Below, in pieces: positions 48,676 to 61,830 of a DNA stretch of 64,000 nucleotides (position 1 is the stretch's first letter; each line of letters begins with the position of its first letter). The notes under the pieces are model-generated. The model was not told where the DNA came from. It ran no database searches and was given only the letters and a program-made list of their open reading frames with translations. The stretch comes from Spisula solida. Lineage: Eukaryota > Mollusca > Bivalvia > Venerida > Mactridae. The stretch spans positions 3,038,001-3,102,000 of the forward strand of contig OX365948.1 in assembly GCA_947247005.1 (NCBI GenBank), written 5' to 3'. A program made the translations under genes and the position numbers.

Positions 48676-48760
48676 GGGCTGATGAAATAGCTGAGTGGTC
48701 TAACAAGTTAGTACGTAGCATGATCACAAGTGGTTTGAAGTTTGAACTTTTTATCTTAAA
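48676..48760 (+). repeat. tRNA-derived SINE head
   Basis: A-box-like TAGCTGAGTGGTCTAA and a degraded B box (GTTTGAAGTTTGAAC) at plausible spacing. Confidence 0.5.
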
Positions 48761-49071
48761 ATCACATAGACGCCCCGTTTCACGAAATAGTATCCAACAA
48801 GTACCATGAGTTTTCAGTACTATGATGTAACAAATATAAAGAAAGTACTATCGAGGGGTATCTATGGAAGCGTTTATTACTCAATTTAACAACCCGCTGG
48901 TGACGTATTTTTTCATTCCCAAAATTATTTAATGTTTCCACTATACAACAAACTGGATTCCAGAAATCAAATGCCGTCAGGCTACTTTCAGTGTACTGCG
49001 AATTTTCAACATATTTTCCATAAGATAATGATAAATCGGACAGGGAATGCAGGACTAAACAGAAACAGCTG

Positions 49072-49240
49072 GACACGAAACTCACTGTGGGTGCCTACAT
49101 GTAGACACGCGCTTTGGGATAGATAGGTCCGGGTTCGATGTCCGTCTGCGCCACTGCTCATGTTCTCGGAGCATAATTAACAAATACCAATGTAATGTTC
49201 AACTTGACCAAGCTGTGAATCGGTACTTGTGAGTGCGGTA
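49072..49240 (+). repeat. tRNA-derived SINE, core type
   Basis: B box GGGTTCGATGTCC, then GCGCCACTGCTC and TCTCGGAGCA, parallel to 30733-30780. Confidence 0.6.
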
Positions 49241-50232
49241 TCTGTTCATGTTCGATAGTCTTGGTCGTCGCATCTCGATGTTGTCTGCACACAAAGCAGG
49301 AGAGAAATTGTCCCCATATTAGGACTCGAGCGCAGGTTTCCTTAGGTAGCCAAATGGCTAGGGAAAGTTGAACGTCAAAGGGTAGCTGGATTGCAGAAGG
49401 CGGCCCTGGAAAACTGGTAACTAAACGTCGCGTATCAGACAACAACATTTAACACAACACGCTACGAACGGCGTTTATCCTTTCAATTATCCTCTTGTTG
49501 AACGCATCGTGTTATCTCCTTTGTATCAAATTACTGACTACTTACATCATCTCAACTAGGTTGTAACGTATTCGGATATTTTCATACCTTTATAGTACGC
49601 CAAATTATAACAGGTATTTTTCGTAGAAGTGTTCAAAACTCAGTACTTGCCACTGCTCACTCGAAATTTTTGCCCAAAACACTTTAAATACGTTTGGAAT
49701 GAGCGTTTTTGAACTAGGCATTCTGTTTGTACTGAACCTAAATGTCCAAAAATTGATCGAAGTGCAACAAAGATACGCACCAAACTACTAATGTAGATAA
49801 TTGCGTGTACAGCGTATTTATGTTTACTGTTCAGAGTTTTGCACATTAGCTCACGCTTATTAAACTAAGAAATCATAAAAAATAATACTTAGTACCAATT
49901 TAACATTATAACTATCTTTTATGACCCTCCAATGAGTGAATTTGAATATTTGAGTGCTGAGTGTAAGTATTGGTTGTAATTTTAAACAATACATAAAAGC
50001 GTCCATACCATAGTTAAAATCATTATTTCTCAAACTGGTGTACACATACAGTTTTGCATTTAAAATCTCGACGGACGTATTCGGACCCACTTTAGGATTC
50101 GTCATTACAGCATGTGTAAAGTACATGTAGTTTTTACACTCTCCAATTTTCAACAGATATAGCCAAAATAAGTAATATTCACCAAATATCTCTGGTTATA
50201 CCTAGCATTTACTAAATTTCCGTGAGCAATAC

Positions 50233-52554
50233 CAGGGGGGATAAACACGTGACCATAATTTGAAACAAGATGGCGGCGTAGACGCGAATATTATCGTTTT
50301 GGGACTATAATTTCAAGGTTAGTACGGAATTAAAACATCTTACATATCCTATCATATGGTACTCAACGCGCGCTTTCCAGCGATGTATAATATGCTGGTC
50401 TGGTATGTTTACTTTTTGAGAACATTAAGACCAAAAGTTCGAGTCGAGCACAAAAAGTCATGGTGTAGTTCACGCTATTGATAATTTTTAGTGTTTTTTG
50501 TTACCAAATCGCACTTTTGTGGAGTATTTAAAGCAACCACTTACTAGAAATAGTTTATAATGTATGTCAGCACAAGTCATTGGCTCATATTTATCATATT
50601 TATGCGATTTATCAATTTCGAATGCGTTGGTGCATCCCACGCCGAATGAAACGATGGTGCATTTCACGTCCAATCCCTAACAAAGACTGGTGCATTTCAC
50701 GTTGACATGTATAACATAACAGAAATGAGTGTTATTTTATCATATTAATTGTATAAGCATGCATCCTGATATATCTTATTGTAGTTCACGAGTCGTATCT
50801 TATATACATGTAGTGCGCCGGAGATAACACTAGCCTTTATAGGCAAATACAAAGACAATTAAATGCATTTCCGAAGTCTTATTTTGTTCGCTTTTGTGCA
50901 TTATCACTTGAAAAAGGATATTTACTTTCAGACTTCACTGAAGCTAGCGGCAAGTGTACCGTGCAGTGTTTATAATTATTGTCATTTTCATTTGTAAACA
51001 AACAGTGGGGAAAATTGCCCGATTGGAAATTATGATAGAAAAATTGCCCGACCGGGCGAAAAATCGTCAATTTATTTATACCTTAAAAGACTAACCTTTG
51101 CATAAAGTATTTGACCAAGTGATAATCGGAACAAAATGTTTCATATCACATTGTTTATATCCAAGATCGTACCGTTCAAATCTTCTTTGAAATGTCTTGA
51201 TTCTGAGATATATAGCCTTAAAACTGCCTTATTCGGCCAGTATAAATTCGTTGTATTAACTAGTCCGCTTTGGCAACTTTCTACTATTCAAAATATTTTA
51301 CTTATCTGATCGGGAAAGTGAACATAAAACACTTAATATATCTCAGAATATAGACAATGTAAAATAGTTCTGAGCAGTAGGATTTTAGATAAACCTTTTG
51401 TGCTACGACATATGCAATCAGATTGTCTTCATGTCAGATATCCATATGCACAGGTTAGATTTTCTATTGCCCGATCAGGCCAGTAGTTAAGGGAATCCCC
51501 GAATTTCGCGATCGGGCAATTTCCTCCACTGACAAAGACTTTTGTTTTCATGTGGACATACTATACATAAATCTAACCCATTGAACACATTCTTTTCTTG
51601 TAGGATGGTGCGTGAACGAAGTTACAAAGACCTCTTCGCCGAACATCTTGCTGCAGCACACCAGCGGTTAAAGACTTCTAGATCGTTTACTGATAATTGA
51701 TTATACAACCTTGTCATACGAGAAATAAACAAATACCATATGACGATGATCTCGTTGTTTATTATACATTACTTAACAATAAACAACACATTTGAGAAAT
51801 CACATATAAAATTTATCAATCACAGGAAAGTATAACAAATATCATCAGCAAAATAGAAAGTATCTACATTTAATGTTTTTATATGACAATGCTTAATGAA
51901 GAAATATGCAAGTAGAAACATTGTGGCTATTGATCTGCTGAAACTATTAAATAATTCCATACAAAGCAACACCGTAATTCTGAACACGACGGGGAATAAC
52001 TCGTTTTGTTCAAAAAGCATTACTAGTATGCTTATTAAAACAATATACATAATGGCAGTTGTTTTCTGGCTATAAACATCAATAAAAGGTACTATTGTTA
52101 AGGAAATCAATATTGATATCAACAATGTCTAAAGCATTGAGATGCAAATTGAGTCAAACTTTTGTATTTTTCAAATTACCTCCCTTCGAATTAAAGTAAG
52201 AGCACATTTGCCATTGCGATCGTGATCAACTCTAAGCATAAATTGTTGATTTCAGCAATGGAATGTGTCAATTAAAGAAACAACAAAATGTTCTGTGATT
52301 CCCCTAATTCTTTGCCCGATCGTGAAATTCTGCTCGAATAAAATGCCTGAGCGGGCAATAAAATCGTCACTTGATACATGTAAACTAATTATGAAAGGTA
52401 GGATTTTAGATACATGTGCAATCAGATCTTCTCCATGTCAAATATCCTTATGTACAGGTTAATTTTTAAGACGGTGGGCGTTTCTATTAATAATAATATT
52501 CGCGTCTACGCCGCCAACTTGTTTCAAATTATGGTCACGTGTTTATCCCCCCTG
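50233..52554. mobile_element. Element 7, CAGGGGGG ends, 5-bp duplication
   Basis: CAGGGGGGATAAACACGTGA at the left, its inverse at the right, and AATAC directly repeated at both borders (50228-50232 and 52555-52559). Ends of about 60 bp include AAACAAGATGGCGGC, a YY1-like promoter word. The interior has inverted TTGCCCGA words. The CAGGG start recalls hAT ends, but hAT makes 8-bp duplications. Confidence 0.8.
51604..51700 (+). CDS. Possible short last exon inside element 7
   Basis: A strong acceptor (CATTCTTTTCTTGTAG) precedes ATG and 31 codons (MVRERSYKDLFAEHLAAAHQ at the start), a TGA stop at 51698, and AATAAA 24 bases later at 51724. The frame is richer in GC than its surroundings. A donor-like AAG followed by GTTAGT sits near 50310, just inside the element end. 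Either a small spliced transcript of the element or a captured gene end. Family not recognised. Confidence 0.35.
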
Positions 52555-54078
52555 AATACTCCGTACTCTGTACAGCAATAATCCGTACATCAGTGAGCAA
52601 TACTAAAGCAATACTCTGTATACTAACATTTTTATCTATTCTCAAAATGCACCGGTATTTATGACTCCGTTCCTGGTAAAACATTAACAACATAAACTTG
52701 GTCACTGGGGTGTTCTTTTGCTCAATTCAAGTTTTGTAGTTTGACGAGGAATATAAACAAAAAGATTTTTATTTGACAGAATGAGCGTATTTTTGCGTGA
52801 GGAACGTTACGAGTTTGGTCTTTTGAATACCCTTTTAAGTACTCCCTGGGGTCGTTTGTTGGTTTTCATGGACTAGGAAAATTATTGAAGTAGATACTTT
52901 TGTATAAAACTTACATTAACAGAAAGACAAAACAGTGTCTCTGAACTTACCCTGTTGTGCACTTGAAGGTTGCGAAAATGGATAACATTACTCACCTTAC
53001 AAGCAATAGCCAGTGTACCTTATACCGCAGTGATTCCGCATTCTTGTTGACGGAATAGGCCGGACAAATGTATTCAATGTTTAATGTAATATTATCAATA
53101 GGTATGCGAATACATGTGTAGATTGGCATCGTTCAATACGTAGTGGGCTTGATAGTACTTCAATACAACATACAGCGGGGCTTCTCTTTAACATTTATGG
53201 AGAGCGTTGTTAGTGGGGGTTATTATTTCTAGGGGACTAGTGGTATCAAAGTACACGTAGGGACCTACTTGCAAGTAAAGTGACGTGGAAAGTAATTAAC
53301 GAAAATAGTTATTCGGGTTTGCATGAGCGGATCAAGCAGAAACTCAGCATAGAATGGCTTCTTTCTAATGTCTTCAACTCTCATGGTGATAACAGGTAGC
53401 TCAATGCGCTTTTTACTCGATTATGTAATTGCTTGTAGACTCTACTCGTAGATTTTACTCGTTAGTAGACTGACTTAGAGTACCATACTGGCACCTTTGA
53501 CTCTACTGGTAACAATGATGCAGTACAATATTGTAATATAATTATCTCGAGTAAGAACTATGTGGATTTCATCCAAAGAAAATGTTAAATTATCAATTCC
53601 ATGCCTGTATTTATACATGAAACAAGTATTAAAACAGACAACACAGGTAGTATCATGATAGTTTTACATTGGACATGTGCAGTATCTACGGTGTAACTCG
53701 TGGATTATCCATTTTATGTCACCAAGCGCGGAAAACCTGTCAATTTTAGAAAGATACCTATACCAGTGCAATGTGATACTATTATTTGACTACACATTCA
53801 CGATATTTGAGCTTTCTCCGTCGTCTATAAGTATTTTGAATTATTTTTTAAAGACCAAACTGCTGACTTTTTGACACATTTATTAAGTTTAAAATATGAT
53901 GTGACGTTTGTGATCGAAAAAAAACACATGTCCGTGTCGAGGAAGAACCACTACATGCGTACATTTCTTCGTTTTACTGGTGAAGACACGAAATAAATGA
54001 AACAGGCACAAACTACCTAACCTCTTGAATGTTGATATTTTGCCGTAGGCTAACGTAGCAGTATTCAGGCTAGCAAGT

Positions 54079-56120
54079 CTTGTAGGGGTACACGCGGTGC
54101 TTTCCATAATCACACATGTAACATTCTGGTATAACATACAACATACATTGTCCCCGAACTTCGTAGGTCATACATCAAAGTGTAAAAGGTAAGAACGAAT
54201 TACATTGAGAAAGCCACCCGCACTTAGCACACCACGCAAAATTACATCACAAAGACACGAACAAGAAAGCAAACAGTACGCCAAAACAGGTATCAATCAC
54301 AATTCGTGCGCTATGGTTACGAATCGTTAAAGCCATGAAGACAGGAACATCAAACGTGAAAGGTCTTTTTTTCGCATTGTAAATTGCCGAGCATAATCTT
54401 ATTTTGCCAGCCAGCTATCAGCTGAAAAAATGACAGACATATGAGTGCCTCCACGTCGGAGTATGATATCACGGTATATGTCCGGATACATCGCTTCTCA
54501 ATTCCGTCAGAGAATTGTACTGTTTTTATATGGTTCTGAAGGAAATGCAAACCGGTGTAACGCACTGACGAAACTTAGGATGCATGACATTCGAGCGTTA
54601 CATTGGTTTCCAGTTCCATCAGAGCAAAATGAAAACAGTACACTTCTCTCGCGGACCTGAGATGCATTGTATCGGTATTACTAAGTTTATTCCACAGTCC
54701 TTGATCAAGCTGTTTTCAAAATTTACTAAACGTGTAATATGTATGAAGAACATAATTATCATTCATGGTGATAATTGAATAAAGTAAAAATTATAGCAGT
54801 TTTACTCTGCTAATTTTTAAGATATTTTTACAGTTCAGAGGAACAACACTAAAACTGAAGTTCGAATAATACAGAAACAGTATGCGTTCAAATTACATAA
54901 ACATATATATGCCTGTAGTTGTGCATTTTAGTAAAAGCTATGTTAAGTTTTTTGTCGGACTGTACGAAATACTTGTATTTTAAATATGTTTTTAAGATAT
55001 TCATTTTTTAAATGTTTGATCAGCACATTATTTCCAAGTAAACAAATACATAATAATAATAATTATGTATTATTGTATTCTCCATGTGGTTATGTCAAAC
55101 ATTACTCGTTTATGAAACATAGAACACATGTGGACAGTTGCTCAGATAGATTGTTTTCAACTTCAAGTTTTTGTACTGTCAACAATTCCTCAGGATCCTA
55201 TTGGAAGACTCTTACCCAAGGGGGATAACTCATGACTGTGATTTGGGTACTTCCTGTGGTTCATTGACACAGATTTACTGATGCTGTGCTTGATCGTTAA
55301 AAACTGACGGATATTATTTCGTTATGCTCGCATGTGCCAAATTGAAATTCACAAAATACAAAAATTACAAAATAATTTGGTAAATTTACTCAGCTTCAAC
55401 AGCATAACAATGGTAAATTAACCCATATGACTGTGTTTACTATCATTAAATAGAATAATCAATTCCTGACAAAGTCATAATACATAGTAAACATATATTC
55501 AGTACATTCTCCGTTGCTAAGCAATTCTATAACACCACTAACTAACCCAACCCATCTAAAATTTCTATAAATGAAAGTTCTCGTTTAAAACAAACGATTG
55601 TAACTTTCAATAAAGTTTATTTGAAGAAAATCTGAAGTCTAAGATGAAAATGGCAAGTGTTTTAGTTTTGCTTTGATATATTTTAACATGAAAATTGGAG
55701 TCAATGGAACCATATGTTGTGTTGTACTGATTCAAAAACATGCCATTTAATGAATTGACGTCTGAAAAAGAAATGAACTAGACATTAATGAAAGGTAACC
55801 ATCCCTTTATATGTTTGAACGACAAATCAGCAAATTCTTGACATTTTGTAACTATGACAACCAGACTAATTCCATAAGTCTTGAAGTTTCATCGACATTC
55901 AAAAATTGCCTAGTAACCAAAAAATTAATACATACAAACTATTTTCACATATGAATCAAATCAAAATTAGATTATTCTAGTATATGATATCAAATTCTAA
56001 CTCAGCAAATTGTTAATAATTATTTCATGAAATTTTGAATGCATAAATACTGAAAATGTTTCAATGAGAATTGTACTTTTTGCGGGTTCGCCACAGCGAG
56101 CCAGTATTACGATAAGAATT
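54079..56120. other. Non-coding sequence
   Basis: Near 54490-54660 a block of about 125 bp occurs twice in loose form (TTCCGTCAGAGAATTGTACT and TTCCATCAGAGCAAAATGAA). No gene. Confidence 0.4.
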
Positions 56121-56127
56121 AACTATA

Positions 56128-56151
56128 ATAATAATAATAATAATAATAAAT
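56128..56151 (+). repeat. (AAT)n microsatellite
   Basis: About eight AAT units, followed by AATACTTTATTTATAGAGGC, a common 3' end of a dispersed retroelement. Confidence 0.8.
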
Positions 56152-56520
56152 ACTTTATTTATAGAGGCAACACAGTTAGGCAATGGCCCAATCTTTCCTG
56201 ATAGCCTCTTGAAAAAATCAACATTTACAGATATATGTACATAGCAACACAATACATGATAGTAAAATATTATTTATCAACAATGTGAAAAAGCTATCAA
56301 GAACAAGGTTCACAATTATTGATATTCTTTTGTAAAACAATACACATCAATTCAGCAATGTTTTCCAATAAGACATATATTTATATTTGAAGGTATTCAA
56401 AGTCTGTGCATTTCGAACATCTAATGGTAAAGAATTCCTAATCATTGGCCAAGAGTAGTCGAGATAGCTTTTACAGAATTCTAGCCTTGGGTTTTTTACA
56501 TAGAGATTCTGCTGACATTC

Positions 56521-56872
56521 TGATGTACCATGAAGGCGGGTCGCGCCGTGACGTTACGATGACGTCGCCTTTCAAACACAGTATTTTAACCAAAATACAT
56601 CCTTCGTATTTTTAGCTTTTTTTGCAAACATTTCATTGGTTTTCAAAGCAGGCCAAATATCAAGTTAGACAGCTTACGCTGAAAAAAGCTAGAAGTGGCT
56701 CTGTTTGTATACCTCTGTCTCTTATGTTCGTGTCTTCTCCTGAAGTCCATGCTTGGATTAATTTAGCACAAACACATGCTTTACCTGGTCACGGGTAGAC
56801 ACCGTACACCGGATATAGCCCCCTACTTCGCGAGAACGGGAAAGTGAAAGGGGAAATCGATTTTGGACGACG
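56521..56872 (+). promoter_or_regulatory. Possible promoter and first exon
   Basis: GC-rich GGCGGGTCGCGCCGTGACG at 56534 and GACGTCGCC, then GAAAGTGAAAGGGGAAA at 56840 (IRF/ISRE-like), then a donor GACGACG followed by GTAAGT at 56873. No coding sequence is linked to it in this window. Confidence 0.25.
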
Positions 56873-57471
56873 GTAAGTTTTCAATGATTAAATATTTATG
56901 TGATCCACTTGAAGTGAACAAATTCAAGCAGCGGACTGTTTAGTTCAAAGCCCCAATTTGGTCATGTCCTCTGATCTTTCCTTATTTCTTGACAAGCAGA
57001 ATCGATCAGTATCACTGTTGAAGGACAATGCAGAAAAACGTACATGTTCCCATTATAACAGCTAAATTATGCGTTTCACAGGACACTCTATAGATTTAAA
57101 CTGTCATGTTCTTCACATATGTTTAAACCCTTATCAGTAAACACAAAAAAACAAGCATGCAATTGAAGAAAAACAACAGTGTCTTGTGAACGGTATCTAG
57201 CCTTTCACTGTACCGTATCTAGTTATTTTATCTAGCCACTGTACGTGGTTAAGTAGGGTGTACGGTATATAGTAATTATATTATTTTGGCTTTTTTAAAT
57301 GAATGCATGAATGTTTTGTATTCTAATTGTGTTAATATCGATTATTTGTCACAAATAGTACCTATTGATAATAAAACACGGTTGTTTGTGACGATGACAA
57401 CGTTTATCAGCTTTGTGCCACCCATACATTGTCGTATAACACAAATTTTGTGTGTGTATATATACAGATAA

Positions 57472-58804
57472 ACGAGGGGCATTCTGAAAGTTCTGATAAC
57501 TGAGTGATAACTTGACATTGGCTTGTCAGATGTTTTAAAAGTAAACATTTTCTGAAAGATGCAACCTTCCTCCGTCGAAAACAAACATAGTATGATATTA
57601 ATATCAGATAACTTAATATTTACCTACATGCCATTGTACATGTAGGTATATAGCCCAATGAGTTGTCAACAAAATGAGTCATATTTGGCCTTGGAAGGGA
57701 TACCATTATTGTTAATAATTTCTATGATTTCATTGCAATTTGTTTGAAAGTTACACATATTTTATATAATATAACAGTCTATTTCATGACAAATGGAAAT
57801 TATTGTTCTGAGAGTTTAAATGACTTAGGATGTACATGGAAAAGACTACGTCCCAACCGCCCTTGAAAATAGTCATTTTACCTGAAATACACAATTTACA
57901 TGTTATTGCATTGTACTGCTGGACGTGTTACATGAGAATACACAATGTGTAGCCGTTTTGTGTATACATAATTATGCTATTTTTATTTCCACTAAATACG
58001 AATTCTGAAATATTCATAATTCCGAATGTACAACAGTTTAACTAATATGACCACGTGGCCCAAAACACGTGTTTTAGATTTATGACGTCACATCACGTCA
58101 AAACAAGAATAATTATATATTTCCTTAATTTGAAGTTAGTTCAACTAATTAAACTATAAGAACAGGGATTATTGGCATTTTATTGTGTATAAGTGTATCC
58201 CGTTACCCTACCCACTTTCTAAAATCATGGGTAGAGTACAATAGTTTGTTCTCAAAATTAAACTTAATGAAAAATACATTAATAACGTCTCCCGAGTGAA
58301 AATACACATAACAATCTCGACAATTTGACTTATTTATAGTAGCTGATAGTCCAGAAACGTACTGTATGTCTTGAATTAAGTAGGGGCTATAAGCAATAAA
58401 ATGGTCGACTATTTGGGTTGTATTTATGGTCGTTATTTTATTAATAACTCAAAGTTTTTTAAAAATATTAATGTTATTTGAAAGGACTGTTATGTATGAT
58501 TCAAATAATATCAAAGTTTTTTTTCAAACAGTCCTTAATGATACTTCCGCAGTGCGCTCTGAAATATACATATGACCAATACAACACAATCACCTCGCGT
58601 TTTACGGAGAGATTACAGTCAATACCCGAAACTGTGTTCTGTTTAAATACCAATAAAATATAAATTCTCCGATTTAAACTAAACAATTAACATTGGATGT
58701 ATCGCTGAAAGATTGATCTTTCAGAAAATGTTTACTTTTAAAAAATCTGACATACCAATGTAAAGTTATCGCTCCGTTATCAGAACTTTCAGAAATCCCC
58801 TCGT
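57472..58804. mobile_element. Mariner-like element, degenerate
   Basis: ACGAGGGGCATTCTGAAAGT at the left and its inverse ending CCTCGT at the right. Inverted similarity extends over about 100 bp (TAAAAGTAAACATTTTCTGA in both). About 1.33 kb without recognisable transposase. Confidence 0.7.
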
Positions 58805-60415
58805 ATAAAACAAATACGAAAGGAGTAATTAGTATGCAGTAATTCAATAAAGAAACCAATTGCATTTTACTTTAAGGTGTATAACAATCGTTGTCACAAT
58901 CGTTTTTTATATCCCCGAAGAGCCATGTATTACTATGGAGTTTTCATTACTCTTTTTATTTCATTTTTTATTTATCCGTTCTGGGGACGAACTTCATTCT
59001 TTTATTATATACGTGGGTGATCAAAATAGAAATGAGACAAACGCTGTAAAGTCACAATCAATACTGATACAAACGAGAAAAGTGGCATGCCTGTAACAAA
59101 ATATACACTATCTCTGTCTACTGAGTTTGAAAAAAAAATCATTGATTACTTGAAAATATATCAGCAGTTTTACAACCTTGGGTACATTGACTCGCCGGAC
59201 ATATTTGACGCAAATGACGTCATGTACGTAAACGGTTAACTATTCGAACGTCACATTGCTCCAATAAATCGCTCATATCTCTTTACGTATTGCATATATT
59301 TACCACTTATTCAGTATTAAGCAAGAAGTTTGTTTGTATAAAAACGTTTCGTTTGCAATAAAACATCAATAATATGTAAAATAATTATTCGATCATCCTC
59401 ATTCTCAAGGTGGCTGTTGTGTATGACGTCCGTTTTGGCGAGTGACGTTCAAAACTGACCGCTCATCAACGCATGTAGGGCCTCTACACCGTGTCTTGTG
59501 AAACGAATAATTTAGCTGTAATATAACGAAAATGTACGTAATTCTGCATTTCCTTCAACAGCGATACCCTCGTGAATCCCTGAATTACCAAATCGGACAA
59601 TTTCATACAATCGCTTATAAATAAGGTGATACCTTTATTATAAGGCACGTGTATATTGAATCAAACCAAAGAACATTATTATGAAACATAACATATTAGC
59701 ACAAATCAGTCGCTGTGCAAACACTTAAATTACTTTGTTATAGATTAAGTACTTTGACCTATCAAACACAAAATGCATATTAATATCGCTATATCTGTGT
59801 ACATTTTAGTTTTGTATTTTTGACATATGTTCAGGTTACTTAAATACTATCTATGACTAATCAAACAACGCCCTGACAAACCAATTTTCCTGGACTGTAT
59901 TCTAAACAGTACCAACTTAACATTTTAAAACGAGCCGCGTTTTTCTCCACGGTCACAAGCAACGCGGATGAGGCGTATGTGGCGTCTCTCTCGATCTCGA
60001 AGACCCGATATGCTTTTTAAGACATTCCCACACACCTTGTATAGTCTTGCTGTTCTCATGTCTTCAATCATATATAAGGAAATGAAATAATGTTAATGAT
60101 AACTTATATTACTGGTAAGGGCTTGTATTGCATACAAATCGTATAGAACAAGACTTTGTACTTACATTGTCAGTACAGTAACATACTGAGACAGTTCAGG
60201 TTTATTATTCACTATGAGTTTCAAAACATGCATATTTTATTGTTGATATGTTGTACAAATTCCGGTGCAATCCATTTGCAATATCCCAATAACAAACAAT
60301 CAAACGTTCCTAGACTAATATCTTTCTTTTAACAGAATAAAACAACACATTGGAGGAGAAACCTATTACATGTATGCGAAATTGTGGTGAATTATTACAT
60401 GTGTATCTCAAAATA
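58805..60415. other. Non-coding, partly related to element 7
   Basis: GAATCCCTGAATTACCAAAT near 59575 resembles the interior of element 7 near 51490. No gene. Confidence 0.35.
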
Positions 60416-60842
60416 TCGTGAAATACACCATCGTTTTGTTCTGCGTGGGATGCACCAATTCATGCAAAAAATATAAATGTCGTAAATATTATAAATATGA
60501 GCTACAGACTTGTGCTGACATACATTATAAACTATTTGTGATTAGTAGTTGCTTTAAATACTCCACAAAAGTGCGATTTGGTCACAAAAGCACTAAATGT
60601 TATCAATAGCGTGAAATACACCACGGCTTCTTGTGCTCGACTCGAAAGTTTGGTCTTAATGTTCACAGAGAGTAAACATACCAGATAAGCATATTAAACA
60701 CCGCTGGAAAGCGCATTTTGAGTACGATATGATAGGGTATGTAAGATATTTAAATTCCGTACTCACCTTGTAATAAAAGTCCATAACGATGATATTCGCA
60801 TCTACCCCGCCATCTTGTTTCAAGTTATGGTCACGTGTTTAT
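60416..60842 (-). mobile_element. Partial copy of element 7
   Basis: Inverse of 50233-50680: the end GTCACGTGTTTATCCCCCTG is at 60842, with GGTGCATTTCACG-type words in inverse from 60418. The other end of the element is not found nearby, so this is a solo or broken copy. Confidence 0.75.
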
Positions 60843-61254
60843 CCCCCTGATAGAAATCGAGTGCGCATATGCCCGAGTATTTTGATTGGTCGATAAGCGA
60901 ATGGAAGATTGACGACAGCAACAAAAACGATGGCTGAAATCGAGGTCATAATTGCGACGAAGGCGTGATTAACTAGTTGGATGAACATGTCACTCGGTAT
61001 TTTATGACTATTGTTGGTGGATATCGCGAGAAAAAAGTTCTTCGTGAACATGCTATATATTTCATGGTGGTTAGACGATTTCATTTATTTCAAGTGCTGG
61101 GAGTTTCGCAAAGATACTCTGCGCAAATTCTGACCGTCACTTTGGTCACTTTTGGCTCTGTCTCTTTGGCTGGATCGTCAGAATTTAAAAGCGGCCACTT
61201 GAAGACAGCCTATCTGTCTAGTCATCATTGTTCAGATAAGGACAATAATTGGCT

Positions 61255-61830
61255 CGACCGTCTGCACATCAGGAAAATAACTGACACGACTGTCATGCAG
61301 ATAAGGAAAATAATTGGATAAAAAAAGGAAAAAATAGAATGACTGTCAGGCGCATAGGAAACTATTATAGACACGACCGTCGTTCAGATAAGCAAGGTAA
61401 TTGGGACGACCGCCAAGCACATAAGGAAAATAATTGGCACGACCGTCGTTCAGATAAGAAATGATATTGGCACAACTGTTGTGCGCATAAGGAAAATAAT
61501 TGGCATGACTGTTGTGCGAATAAGAAAGATAATCGGCACACCTGTCGTGCATACAATAAAGAATATTAGCACGACCGTCGTACAAAAAAGAAACATAATT
61601 GGTATGACTGCCATGCGCATAAGGTCAATAATTGGCACGACCATCAAAAGGATAAGAAAAATAATTTGCACGACTGTAGTGCGCACAAGTAAAATAATTT
61701 GCACGATCCTTGTGCGGATAAGGAAGATAATTGCAATGACTGTTGTACGGACAAGGAAAATAATTGCCAAGACTGTCATGAGCATAAGGTGAATAATAGG
61801 CACGACCGTAATACATAAAATTGGCACGAT
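61255..61830 (+). repeat. 33-bp minisatellite with internal dyad
   Basis: About 17 units of 33 bp, roughly AAGGAAAATAATTGGCACG then ACCGTCGTGCGGAT. Each has a dyad GCACGAC-C-GTCGTGC. Since 33 is a multiple of three, both strands stay open for about 100 codons; these frames are not genes. Confidence 0.9.

Larger units (their letters stand above)
47775..54078. mobile_element. Large inverted-repeat element 6
   Basis: GCTAGCCTGAATACTGCTA at the left has its inverse at the right end. Arms of over 400 bp are inverted copies (CTCGACACAGAGATGTG near 47914 with CACATGTCCGTGTCGAG near 53925). The middle holds SINEs and element 7. No transposase is seen and no target duplication is clear. Confidence 0.7.

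Noticed and set aside
1970..49240. tRNA genes at the SINE heads
   Set aside because: A and B boxes are present but no acceptor stem or full cloverleaf; they are pol III promoters of SINEs.
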